DNA of 64,000 bases from Antennarius striatus (Eukaryota > Chordata > Actinopteri > Lophiiformes > Antennariidae): assembly GCF_040054535.1 (NCBI RefSeq), contig NC_090781.1, positions 8,697,982-8,761,981 on the forward strand, given 5' to 3'. Under the pieces are notes generated by a model. That model worked only from the letters and a program-made list of their open reading frames with translations. It did no database searches and was not told the origin of the DNA. Positions 1 through 12,584 of this stretch are shown here, in pieces. How positions within the stretch are numbered: the first letter of the stretch is position 1; each line of letters opens with the position of its first letter. Made by a program: the position numbers and the translations under genes.

Positions 1-429
1 GTGACATCCCCTGGTGATGAAATAGCAAAGTGATAGACTAGAGATCAGGAAGATGAAAAAAGGATTTAAAAAAAGGCCAATTTTTATCTAAGGTTTTATT
101 TTCTGCTCAAGAATTTTTTGAAACACGCTGTATTCATAGCATTTCATAGCAGGTCACCCCAAGATCATTGTCATCACTACCATTTATTGGGCCACCATGT
201 GCACATGTGACTGTATAGACATACAATTAAAAACTCACCCCAGTCTGCATGCCCATGTATCCTTGTGTAGGATTCTTAACCCCAACTTGCTCCCTGGATG
301 CTATTAGGTTGCCCAGTCCTCAAATACAGAGAAGAATTTCTGCTCTGAGGGATCAATGAAGTATTTAAACAAATCATCACTCTGTTGTCCCTGGTGGTAT
401 GATAATGATTGATTTGCACTGGAAAAATA

Positions 430-560
430 TCCGCGGTGCACTGGCGTCGGGCCCGGAGTTTCCCCACCTCACGCCATAAGACAAGCTGGGGTAGGCTCCA
501 GCTCCCTGCGAACCTGCACAAGCGGATAAAGTGGGCTGACAAAATGAATGAATGGAAAAA
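430..560 (+). repeat. L2-type LINE 3' tail or derived SINE fragment
   Basis: The stretch contains the tail found on many fish L2-like elements: a 'ggtaggctccagctccc' core followed by a CG-rich piece, 'aagcggataaa', and a run ending in aatgaatgaatgg. The flanks show no clear target duplication. A related piece lies at 10995-11065. Family assignment is from recognition of the tail, so it is moderately sure. Confidence 0.55.
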
Positions 561-3500
561 TGTTTAAGAGGTTCACAAGAGAAAAGCAGATTGTTTGATG
601 TGAGAAAAAGATGGATGAAAGTGTCTAAATGCTTCAGCCAACTGAGCAAACAGGGTAGACAAACAGCTCTGACACATTTATAGTCACAGGAACTTCATGT
701 CTCCAGGAGTCACATTAGCACCTGATAAATCTGTCTGATAATACCTCATGGTGTTAAAAAATCAAAATCAAAATGTTCTTTTGTTTGTTGACGAAAAAGT
801 AAAAATGTGTTGCTTTTCAAGATTGAGGAACCAGGTAATAGATATGTGAAGACTAGTTCCACTTGAGATTCTGCTTTAAAAACAACTTCAACATTAAAAT
901 TAGTGTGAGCTTGGCTCCCTACGGGGCTTTACCTTTGTACATACCGCATCAGAATTTTTCACAACAGCCACAAGCTTTCATGTGCCTCAACAAGCCCAGT
1001 CAAATCCCAGTCTGGATGGTGGCTTTCATTCCAATGCACTCCCAGCTGAATGTAATCGTGGAACAGTGTGAACAAAATGGGGAAGTCCCCAGGTCCAGAC
1101 AAATCCTAAATGACTCAGGGCTGAGATCCCTGTAAGGCCTATCAGAAACAGGAACATGATAGACCCACACGTCTGAACGACCTGGAGGTGTCAGATGGAT
1201 CCACACCGAGTGGTAGCGGTAGAATTCCACAGAAGAAATCTGTCATGTGACAGAGGCAAGACAATATAAATTGTTTTGTAGAAGGGTTTTTAAAAAACCC
1301 ATCCTTCACAAAGATGTGTAGCAAATTTAAACAAAGAAGTGCTGGCTTTGTCTGCCGAGCGTTTATTGTGATTGTGACGCTTCAGGTGCTGCTGGGAGAT
1401 AATGTCATTGTGAGCTCCGTCCTAGATTCTATTAGGAAAGGTGATCCGCCGCAACGAGCAGCTGGCTTTATAAAATTAAGAATGAGATTCTCTTTCTTAG
1501 CGGATTCATTCAACATAAACACACACCAAAATAAAATTAAGTAAGCGTTTGGCCCAAGGCTTTAGTCGCCGGTGAGCAGGTGTTTTTTTTTTTAATAGTT
1601 GAGGTTCAGATTGACTGAAAAAGGTCAAAGACAGATGTGAACAACAGATGGAGGACAGAAAACAAGGCAAAGGTGATTATCGTTACCTGATGGGTTTTCA
1701 TTCAGTCTCACTGAAGCAGCCTCACTGCTTGGTTTTTATTTATTTTGAAGTTAAAACGAATCTCCCCCCGAGTTATTGGCACTTAAACCTGTATCACGTA
1801 AAAAGCAGACACTTGGGGGCCAGCGAAAACGAGCTCACGAGACGAACATTTGAAGATGATACCTGGTTGATTGATGATTGGTTGTTTCCATGCGATGAAC
1901 GGAAGTTTCAGTTGCACTACTCTTTTTCTGTTTGCTTCTGAAGGAAAAGTCTGGACCTCCAGCAGCTGAATGTCCCACAGTGATGACCAGCTGGTCACTA
2001 AGCTGGACCTTTGGCTGTTTGGTGTTGAGCTGGTAACCCGCAGTGGGCTTTTGTGCTGAAAACTCCTAACTCCCACTGGCTTACATTACACAGTGGTGAG
2101 ACTATTGAGAGTGATTTAAGAGCAGTTAAGTTGTGGTCTGTAAAACTAAATAGCTTGTATACTGAAGGGTAATTATCACTTGTTGTTTATCACGATTAGT
2201 GAAGTCCTAGGCAATGGTGACATCTTTCTATTATTATGACACAGATGTATTGTGCACCCTGCGGTGACATCATTATATGTAGATTTGAAATCACTACAAT
2301 ATCAAATTGTGCAACAATGAACAAATTCCTGTTTGTGTTTATGTGTCAGTTTATTCCGCACTCTGATTTTTTTGTGAATTAAATGGTTGTCATCTGCTTC
2401 CAATTTTTTCCTAACCAGACTCTCAGACTACTCTCCACATTTTCTCTCTTGCCAAACATACTGAAAACATCACTTTGGTGGTGAAAACAAAAATCAAGAG
2501 TAAATTCTTCCTCATTCTGCTGAACTCTCACTAACCCTTCGAATTGAAGGCACTTAACTGCTGCAAAAAGATTGGTTGTGATTGTGTGTCTATGAATCAT
2601 GTACATTGTTGGTAGATGACGTGTGTTGTAGAATTTGTCTCACTGATAAGAAAATATAATAGTAAAGACTTACAGGGAACATTTTACACACTTAGTATTT
2701 ATAAATTATTTACATGTGCTGGTAATTATTTGCCTTTATATAAAGTGAGGTTTTGTATATAACCTGGCCTGTAGTTCATTATTCTCACTGAATATAACAA
2801 GTTACGTAAGAAGATGGTCTTCTGTCAGTGAAACCATTTTATTTAATTAAAAAGGTTTTGATATAAGCACAAAATAAACTACAAAAATAAATGTTATCAT
2901 CCCAAATATAGATGTACTGTTAATAGCAGAATTTTACGTTGACATTCCTTTTGCTATAAAACATTACAAATACAAATGTACAATGTCTTGCATGCAGACA
3001 CATTTGTTATCTCCTCTTTCTGAACACCTTTTATTGATGTGGTAGCTGTTTATTATACCAGCCCTGCAGATCCATTTGACAGATGTTGTAGTGGACAAAC
3101 ACAAGCAGCACAGAGACACCGAGGTCATTATCACTGCAGGTCATCAGGTCCATCAGCACCAGGGACTCCAGTGATGAAATTCACAACCTGGTTTTTATTG
3201 ATAATGTTGTAAATATTTATCAAAGATTGATGTAAACGGTGTAAATATTATAGCGTCAATATTAATGGTTAAGATAAATCGAAATGAATCAATAATATCC
3301 CAACGTCTGTATTGGTGATTCTAAATTGCCCTTAGACATAAATGTTGGTTTTTCTGCAATAAATTGAAATGCAATAAACTTCTGCTCCATATCAGCAAGA
3401 GTAGGCTTCAGCCTTAAGATATAAATTAAAAGATAAAATCTTTAAAACTACCACAATGTCAGTAGGGTTTGAGTCACCCTTAAAATGTGCCTGAAATTGA

Positions 3501-6139
3501 AAGCTTTAGCTGTAGAGTTCAGTCATACACAGACAGCCAAGCTCCGGTACGAGACTAGCGAGATAGTAACATTCACTAGCATCGTTCACGTAATGCAATA
3601 ATATAATCCAACATTTTTTTAAAGTGACTTTGAAGACCAGTAACAGTTCAACCTTTAAATATTCTTGAGTTCTTATATTTTTAAAGTACTCAGCTGGAAT
3701 GTTTAATCCATTGCTGCACTCAGTCTCCTGTTTTCTGGGGGGAAATGTAAATGTCAGTGGTGTAAATGGTTTGTAATGAATCACTGGAAGTGAAGAATCT
3801 GCTTGATGAAGCCTTCTTGATGCCGATGTTTGCATCTTCAGGAGATGAGGAGCCGCCAGCCATGAATAAATCTTCAACAACAGCCCCAAACTCACTGGAA
3901 TAGGCTCGAACTAAATGATGGGATTCCTATTGGCAGCTGTTGTTTTAGAGTAAATTAAGGACCATGGTTTTTTTTGCTGTGGATTCGTTTTTACTACACC
4001 ATAAGCAGAAGAAAGGCCAATCTGGTTTCTCTAAGAAGTATGGTGCGTTCCATTTTTATTAGACATGCGTAAAAAGTGTGAAATGCTTATCTTCTGCACA
4101 AAGTCACAACAAACACACTTAAATACTGAGGATCTCAGTCTCACATTAAAAAGGAAACCAAGGGGAGAGATTCCCTCCCTTTTTCTTTAGTTGGACTGTC
4201 AAATATCAGGTCTTAAAGTTTGGTCCATAGTTTTGTAACTTAGACCGTGTCCTCTTGTTATTCGTTGTTGTGGATTCAGCTCAAATATTATAAAGCAATA
4301 CGATGGCAGAGAAATAATGTTTGCATGAATTATGGCCTTTGATTGGTCAGTGAAGTTTGCTTTTGGTGTATACTGTTGTTTCCACAAAAACTATAATGCA
4401 CGCATTGTGTGACAGGGAAAACTACCGACTGTTTTCTTTTTTGGGCTTCTGGATATTCCTCACATCCCCACTAGTAAAAACTGAGCAAGACCTTTGTGTT
4501 AGAATTGTGTTTTTCCTCTGGGCTGTATTAATAAACATGCAACAGAAGCTTCAGGTTACGTTTTGGAAGCCAGTGATTGCTAAACATTTCTGTCAGCGTT
4601 GGTTATTGTGCAAAAGAAGGTCAGTCTCCCTGTTGAGGCTCTGTTGTGCAAAATCCTGTGTTGGTTTTGGTTTTTGCATGTGAATTAGAACTTATCAGAC
4701 GAGGCTGTTTGAATATATTGTTGCCAAAACACACAGAAAATATCAGCATATCTTTCTCACGATGCCATTTACCTGCACTTTATTTAATGCTCTCCCTGTT
4801 TGTCTTTGCGGTTATTTGTCCATCCATCTGTATTTCCATTGTTCACTCAGCCTCGCGTGAAATGTTCTCCACACCCAAGTGTAGAGTTTCTCAGTTTTAG
4901 GGGTGGGACTCTTCATGTGTTACACCTGATATGCAGATGCTGTTGTAGTGATATTTGTTATTTGTCACCAGTATTTTACTCATGGTACCAGCAGACAAAT
5001 AACTGAGTCTTTATCTCTATCAGTTAAGTAATGTTTTTCAAAAACTGTGCAGCAAAATAGAAATCAGTTTAAGAGCTATATTTCAGACGGGTTAAGCAAG
5101 ACTGTATCTGTATTTGCATTTCAACAAGCAGACATGTGTTGAAATGATATTTCTTCTACCTGTGTTTCCTTTACTCTTGAGTGAGCAATGATGAATATAA
5201 GTCCAGATATTTTCCTCAAATAGTGCTGATATCTATGCCCTTCCCTGTTGTAAACTTTATCAGTTAATCTTTCAGTAAATGTATGTGCATAGAGAACTCG
5301 TCACCTTTCCATAATTCACAGGAGATTTATGACCTAATAAAACTTATCTGAGACACAGCTGTGAAACGCAATACCCCCACATCAAACAAACCAACGTGAT
5401 CATCCGTTACTGTGAGGGATGTGTGACACAGGAAATCGGCTGACAGTCCAGCACGTGATAAACCCGCGAAATGATGGTAGATGAATGTGTTTCATCTGAA
5501 ATGAAAAAAAAAAAAAAATCATGATAAAATAATCACAGTAAAATAAGGAGTTTTTGCAGAACATGAAATCTTGAAAGCACAGTTGTGGAGAAGAGATGGA
5601 CAAATACATGTGCATGTTTCACTAATACACCCATGCTTGTTAGTAATACCTACTCATTGGTAAATATGTATGCATGAATAAATCACATGTGCTTATTAGT
5701 AAACAAAAAATGTACAATATGTCAGTGCTGCTGATCCTGGTTAACCTGAAAAGTGTTTCACCTTCCTCTAACCCTAAACTGTATAAATAATCTACAAGGG
5801 CTTGTCACCTTAAATGGAACCATCTTAATATATCCTTCAATATGTTGTTCTTTTCTTACATATAATGTGAGATACTCTTGTACACATGACATTTCCGAGG
5901 TGAAGTTAGAGATATTCTAATAATTATAAGGATATATGCTCTTAGAGCATCTTTGTATTTTGGGAGAGCTCGCCAGGTAGTCCAAACTAAGTGAGACAGT
6001 ATAATGCTGATTCTCCTAAATTAAGCATAGGTGGAAGATGCTTCTCCTGCCATGGAATGTGAGCATTTGAAGTTGGTTAAAATGACACACTAAAGTCAGG
6101 TGGCGACTCTGTTGAGGATGACTAACATGCAGATGAGCT
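561..6139. other. Non-coding DNA, no gene recognised
   Basis: AT-rich DNA with only short open frames that show no family resemblance and no consistent splice borders. A small piece around 3308-3345 ('gattctaaattgccctta') resembles the body of L2-type 3' tails. The stretch may be intron or upstream flank of the prostanoid receptor gene whose last exon is at 14230, but nothing here proves it. Confidence 0.5.
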
Positions 6140-6530
6140 TCCCTGAGATGGTTTCTCACAGTTTGCTCAGAAATTCTTTGGTTTAGAAACCGAATGTTGC
6201 AGCAGCTGTCTATTAGCTGGTCTCATGTGATCTTAGAGATAGACACGCCGGGTGTGGAGGTCCTGGGCTGGTGTGTTTTCACATGTTGTGAGGCATCTTT
6301 GGAGACAGCTTATGGTAGAGAAATTAACATTTCAGGGCCTTTTATTGTGGCCAGTCTAAGGCACAATATTAATGGTGTTCAATCATCATGATCTGCCACG
6401 TCTTTGAGGTGGGATGGGATGTCTAAAAGATTTAGACAGATTTGTGAACGATACTTCAGAGAAATGATCTTCTTTGTCCATAGAATTTTTTTTAGATCTT
6501 TAGCCCATAAAAAGGAGAGCAAAAAAGCCA
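6140..6530. mobile_element. Decayed Tc1/mariner-type element fragment
   Basis: The segment carries the string of landmarks of a widespread fish Tc1-like element: 'ggtgtggaggtcctgggctg', 'ggagacagcttatggtagag', 'ccttttattgtggccag', then 'tagacagatttgtgaac' and 'tttagatcttt' near its end. No transposase frame is left and terminal repeats are not clear, so it is an old partial copy. It abuts a BEL/Pao remnant, so one insertion probably broke the other. The identification rests on remembered family sequence and needs a repeat-library search. Confidence 0.55.
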
Positions 6531-6900
6531 AATCGGCACACATAGATTGGTGAATGTTACATCCGTCAACCTCTTGTCCATATCACGCCAGAGGACATGG
6601 ACAAGTGGACGGTTCTCTGAGAGGTGTCTGATTTGGTGAAATAAGGTTTGTATGTCTGCGCTGATAGACACCACATGCTGTCTGAACCTGAGCAGAAGTC
6701 TAGGGACCAAGGGACAAAGAAAGAGCCTTGACAGCAGGTCATCTCTCATGGTTGTCTTCTAGTAGTGGAAGGAGGTATTAAATACCTCTCTTACCTTTCT
6801 ATTGTGAAGTACTACGTGATGATTGGTATATCAGGATTTGGCAGAACTGCTATCTAGCTATTTCTTGTATTTCCTGATGGGAAATCTATCTTGGGATGCC
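6492..6900 (-). mobile_element. BEL/Pao LTR-retrotransposon reverse-transcriptase relic
   Basis: On the minus strand an 85-codon open frame reads LLLRFRQHVVSISADIQTLF followed by HQIRHLSENRP. This matches the Pao/BEL reverse-transcriptase block in which 'LLRFRQ..VA..ADIE.MFHQV' is diagnostic. Just upstream, around 6797-6823, the frame HHVVLHNRKVREVFNTS corresponds to the preceding 'HHGVYHP.K...VVFDCS' block. The match ends at the neighbouring Tc1 fragment, and I see no LTRs, protease or integrase. It is a dead fragment. Open frames further upstream (7207-7538, minus) may belong to the same insertion but I cannot assign them. Confidence 0.6.
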
Positions 6901-9819
6901 TTCCACTCATGGCTGCTCTTCACCTTCAGCATGGTGAGAACTGGATGATGTTGCTTCCTCACCTACTTTTTGTTTCTATAGGGCAAAATGCCATTCTGCT
7001 ACAGTCGTTTAACATCCTGGTGTAAGTAGAAACATGACAATTGAAGGTACTGTAGGAGCTCTCACCAGGTGGACGCTGGAGTTCAGTTGCATTGAAGGCT
7101 TGGCTGATGGGGCAGTAGGTACGTAGCAGCGGTCAGCTGACACCTCACGCTGTTAGTAAGACCTTGCTCAAAACAAATGAGAACCTCATCAGCCTCAGCT
7201 GAAACTTTAACACTCTGGGGTGAGCTCCGCTACTGATTTCTTATTTTGAAGCGTAAGCAGAGGCTTGTGGTTCAACCACTGGTGACTATCTTTGATAGCA
7301 TCTGTCCACATTTGCCTCGTAATAATAACATCCTGTTGTCGCTGCTGTAGATGCTGGTGATGTTTCCTGACATGTCGCTTGATGTCATCCATGTGGAGCA
7401 GGTTTCTGATTTTTGCCACATTTCAGAAATGGTCTCCATAGCCAGTCTCAGGCCCAATACCAGTGGCTCCCCTTTGCTGTACTCCATTTTACGTGACTGA
7501 TGAGAAAAAAGTGAGATGGCTATGAATATTGTATACATTAAAGGTGACTTGTTAAAAACGGATAGATTGACAATGTTGCTTTATAGTCCTTTTTTTGCAT
7601 GCACAACATCAATTAAAGGTCTAATGGCTGCTGGAAACGCACTGTTGTGTGAGACATTTTTTTTCTGTCCTGAAAAATCAATTAGCCGGAGGAGGAAATA
7701 TCATAATTAGCAAATTGATTACATGCACCAAATTCATTCCAACCACTCTTGCCAGAAAGCACCCACTCAGTTTTCATCTCTGTGTTTTGTTTTTCTGAAT
7801 CTCAGATTACACAATCCCTGCCCGCTATCTTTCTGCACGGCATGAAACAGTAAAATTCATGTACATTCCAGCATGTAAAAATCTTCTGTACTTTACACTA
7901 ATATTTGTTCCGTGGAGCAGCATAATCAGATATTTCTGAGACTAAATCAGGGGCAGAGATCAGTATCAGCAGAGAGCCAAGAGACAAACATGAACATTTG
8001 ATTCTCCCTAATTTGGCATCTCATGCTGCTCTGGTTAAAGGAGTTTAGGGGAGAAAAGGGTTGAGACACAAATCTAATTTTGAGTACTGTGGTTTTTTTG
8101 TTGAGGAATAAGTGGAAATCTATTCATTGAAAGTGTGTGTTCAGGTTTGTTTAAATTACAATAAATGAGGGAAAGACACTGTGATTTTAACAGCCTGGGC
8201 AGAGATTAATTCTTTGTAGAGATTTTATAGCATGCTATAAGAAATGAGGAGGAATAGAATGACAAACTCTGAACCATTAGTTAGCTATCCCAAGTTATAG
8301 TTATATACCTTTATTATACTTTATATTTATTATACTTTAAACTTTATTATACTAATAATACCAAGTTATTAGTTATATACCTTTTTCCCCAACAAGAAGA
8401 AGAAAACGTTGAAATGTTGACAACCAATTTGACAATTAGATTCCAAAGTCTTCAGTAGAATTGTAAAGAACCAAGACCAAATTACTACCACACACTAGGT
8501 CCTCTTACTCTTTAGTTTATTGATTTAGTTTCGAGAGCTAAATTTCCAAACTTGTTACTACATTAGCCTTTAAAAAGCAGTGGTCGATCTTTAAAAAGCC
8601 TGGTGAAAGGCCCATAACCTCTGCAATCACCCCTCATCCATGTACAATGATCCTACAGTGGAAATGGATCAGGAAGAAGCAGACGGAAGGAGTCCTCCAG
8701 GACAGACAGATGGAAATGAATGGGTTGTAGAGCGAGCATCCCTTATGTGGGCTGTTTCCTGAAAGTCAACAGTCATCAGACCCAAATAGCATCTGATGTA
8801 TCCCTGCCAGGATGCTCCCATTTACACCGACTGGAATGAGCTACACGAAAAAACAATTTGTGCTTTCAGATGTTAAGATATCGTGAAAATCTAATTACAA
8901 TATTTTTGACCTCACATATTAAGATGATTATTTGATTTGTCGTTAAGAGAAAACTAGTGTCCAATGTTTTCAATATTGTCTTCTCAGTTGTGAGGATTTG
9001 CTGATTTATTTCTATAGCGATAGCAAACTGAATATCTTATAGCAATTGTCACAGTATTTCTCAATATTTTGTGTTTTATACATAAAAAATAACAAATTGG
9101 CTTCACATGTATAATAAAGGTGCAGCTCAAGTAGAATAGGAAATTATTCTTAGTTATAGATCTAAAAAAATACTTTAAGATCTTTACTGTAGAACTAAAT
9201 TGAATATAAAATAGCATTTTGTAATTTTGTACACTGCTTAAAAAAAGGGAAAAATTCATCTTCCCAGTATAACACAGAGGTGGGAAAACTTTGACTGATG
9301 GGGCATTGGAGGAACAGATGGATGGAGTGATTATTTGTACTAATGGAAATGACATGTAAAAACCATCATATTAAAGGTTATAGCCCTTACAGTCAGTAAA
9401 GCATCCATATGCAAGGATTGTTGTAAAAATTATTTCGCAACTGCATTTATTTCATAACAGTAGATTTGCTGTACAATTTCAGTGAGAACAATGCTGCTGG
9501 TCTTCCATTTTTGCCAGTTCATCAAAGTCAAACAAGTTTGGCGGGACGGATCACATAGCCTAATGGGCGGTACGTAGTTTGGGCCATAGTTTGCCCATGC
9601 CGGATTTAACATCAAGTCACTTTAAAATCAGGTATATCAATCATTCTATCTAGGAAACTTGGAAGGCTGTCAATCCATGTCACCTCCTTTAGTGCAAATC
9701 AAAGTGACAGCAGGTGTAATGGAGAGTCAAAAGCAAGTGATTCCGCAAAAAGAGAATGGTTTTGCCTCTGGTGGCCACAGACAGTTGCTCTGTTCTCCAA
9801 TGAAAACAGGCATTGGCAG
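6901..9819. other. Non-coding DNA, no gene recognised
   Basis: No exon or known repeat could be assigned with confidence. Open frames at 7207-7538 (minus) and 8984-9355 (minus) lack recognisable motifs. The 8280-8400 part is a simple duplicated AT-rich stretch with repeated 'tatacctttattatac'-like units. Confidence 0.45.
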
Positions 9820-10180
9820 GTTTATCATTGGTTTTTCTTTCTCTTCATGTGACTGTAGTGAGAGAGTCTGCAGATGTCATGGTGAATGTTATCCTGCCAG
9901 TAACATTTCCGTGCATGGCCAGTTTGGCGGTGGGTCAGCGATGCTCTCAGACACATCCTTTGAGTGTCACACAGACCTCCATCTCACAGCCAGCAGTCGC
10001 CTGACTGCTGTTAGACAACTGATGCCGTGGCCTCTGAGTTCCTCCTGCTGCAGGACAATTCCCAGCTTTAAATGGTTTGACCATGTATAGGCACTTCCTG
10101 GATGATGAAGGCCCTTGTCTTCCCTTGACCTATATCCAGCTGAGCACCTATGGGATGTAATGCATCATTGAATTGAATTT
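9820..10180 (+). mobile_element. Decayed Tc1/mariner-like transposase remnant
   Basis: Plus-strand translation shows scattered pieces of a Tc1-like DDE transposase in order. First comes a segment with QFGGGSAM, then CHTDLHLTASSRLTAVR. After stops and frame changes follows DLYPAEHLWDVMHH, the C-terminal 'SPDLNPIEHLWD' block with the last catalytic region. Family proteins have '..GGGSVMVWGG.....L..I....LTA.RYRDE' in this order. Stops and frameshifts make it non-functional. Ends and terminal repeats were not found, so the borders are approximate. Confidence 0.6.
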
Positions 10181-10534
10181 AATGCTGCCAAGTACCACTG
10201 CATACTGTCCACATAGTGTCAATCTAGCCCTTCTTGGGCTGTTGAAGTTGGTTTCCACTGATGAATGTAGTGATCAGTGTTGTTTTCATCCAATTATTCA
10301 ACATACATCATTAAACATTTTCAACTTGAAGGATTCATACATAAAGGTCCTAAATGGGATTTCAGTTTTCTGTCAAATAACTTTGAGCAGTGTACATGAA
10401 TATAATTGTAGTTTGCAGAACAGAGGATGTGATAATAACATGTAGGGTTAGAGAATCTGCTGCATGAATTGATTTGTTTTTGTTGGATTCATGCCTAAAT
10501 GTTTATAAATTAAGGATTAGCGAGTACACCACTA

Positions 10535-10536
<2 letters not shown>

Positions 10537-10597
<61 letters not shown>

Positions 10598-10606
10598 GTG
10601 TGCGCG
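10537..10606. repeat. (TG)n microsatellite
   Basis: Near-perfect TG dinucleotide run of about 70 bases with a few C interruptions at the right end ('tgcgtgtgtgtgcgcgc'). Confidence 0.97.
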
Positions 10607-10994
10607 CACTATGTAACAGCATACAAATCACTAATTTTAAATGAAGTGAGAAAGTGTCAAACTAAGAACAAGCAGGTAAAAAAACCCCAAACCATTGAGG
10701 TGGAGGCGGTGACCGATGCGACACGAGCAGTTTTCAGCTCTGTCTGGTCAAATGCACCGCGTACGTGTAACAAAACCAAACCAGAAACTAGTTCACCGTG
10801 TAACCTTAAATTGACCGAAATAGGGGCAAGCTGAAGAAAACCTGGGAGAGCAATACAAGCTACAGTGAAGCCACGCAGAGAGAAATCAGTCAATGTCTGT
10901 GTGTGTGCAAGGGTGGTGCAGTGTAGTGTCTCTGTAGGGAAGGGCGGGCCCTGTGTGTGGCTGGCCAATCACAGAGCATAAAGACAGAGGATTT

Positions 10995-11065
10995 TCCCTC
11001 AGTTATGCCAGCTGGGATAGGCTCCAGCTCACCGTGACCCGCGCAAGCGTTCAGGAAAATGAATG
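10995..11065 (+). repeat. L2-type LINE 3' tail or derived SINE fragment
   Basis: Contains 'agctgggataggctccagct', then 'accgtgacccgcgcaagcg' and ends in aaaatgaatgaa, the classic fish L2-tail order. It is a second copy of the type seen near position 480. Confidence 0.6.
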
Positions 11066-12549
11066 AAGGAGCACGAGTATTGGCGAGTTTTTTTACTTGT
11101 ATCATTCTCGTACTTGTCAAAAATTATCCGTATCGAATACTTCTCTGAAACGAGTACACACCCTACTACAAATTGCATGTTTTTGAAAAGCTTTCTGCAT
11201 TGGCGTGACTTTCTATTTCCCTAATTAATTACTCTGATCCTCGCTTCCTGTATAAGGTTTCTGGGCTGCTCTTCACCCAAAGACTGATGCATTAATATGC
11301 TCTTGTTTAAGTAGCCTGGTTTCCCATCAGTTTTTGGTTCCAGAGGCTGTAGTGTTTGGAGAAGACAGCCAGTGATTAGTGTCCCTCTGAGCTGGGCTTG
11401 TGGTTTGCTCAGAGGACCATAAGAGGCAGGGTGGCATGGAAGAGCTGAAGTGCCATTGAGGGTAGTAATGTGCAGCAAGACAGCAAGGGCAATGATGATT
11501 ATGACAGCGCATATGAGGGTGCATGTCTGTTTGAAATGTTTCTGGCAACATTACATGATGAATAAGGTGTACAATAACTGTGTACTGACTGCCAGAGGTA
11601 TTTATCATTATGTCTGCTAGTGTTTCATACCAGTGTGCCAAGGTATCTTTTTTTTGCTTTAAATATTAATTAATAATACAAACTGTTGTCGGCATAAAGC
11701 CTGTTCTTATGTCATAACTCAACTCTGTTGTGATTCTTGTCATGAAAGCCCTTAAGGTCACTAAAGGACACTTCTCATGTACTTCACGTAACCAATCACC
11801 TGCCTCTTATGTTGTTTTCTGTCCTACATGTCCAGAGCCAGGTGGACGTCAAACATCTTAACTATTCCATGTACAGCGCCAGATCATAACTAATAGTCAT
11901 CTCAAGGCACTTTCCAGGTAGAACAGGGACAGACCTGCTCTCATAGAACTCAACTTGTTCCATATGAGCAAGTACTATGGAGAAGGATGCAGGAAAAAAA
12001 CCAGAACCGTTCTTTTTACAGGCAGAAACCTTGAGCAGAATAAATAAATAAATACACTGATGTCCGTTGACATCAGTGTATTTCAACCGTTGACTGCCAT
12101 TGATTTGATGGTCTGGCAATACCATATCATACTTCTACACTAGAAGTGAACTGATCCCCTGTAGCTGGCAGCAGTGCTGCTTTTTAGAAGAGAGATCAGC
12201 ACATATGAGAAGAAGACAGGAGGAGAGGGGAGAGACAACGGTGAAACCATGAGGGTTGTAGAAATTCAGGCAGCTTCACTTGTAAAGTGTATGTGGTGCA
12301 ATAGTTTGGGGAAAAAGAGTGTTGTCATCTTCAGAAAAGATGAGAAAATGAATGGATGGAGGTTTGAGTCACATCCCCTTCACGGGAACCCACGACCCCA
12401 GAGAGCTGCTGCGGAGCACATAACATTCACTTTTGCGGCTGCCCAAAAAAAAAAAAAAAGAGAAGATAATTATTAGTTTCATAATGGGTCAGCACTGACA
12501 GTGTGGACCAGTAATTAATTGGGTAAAACTGAACTAACATTGGGTCACA

Positions 12550-12584
<35 letters not shown>

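Noticed and set aside
11221-11641. Overlapping minus-strand frames that look vaguely retroviral
   Set aside because: No conserved motif could be named, so no call was made.
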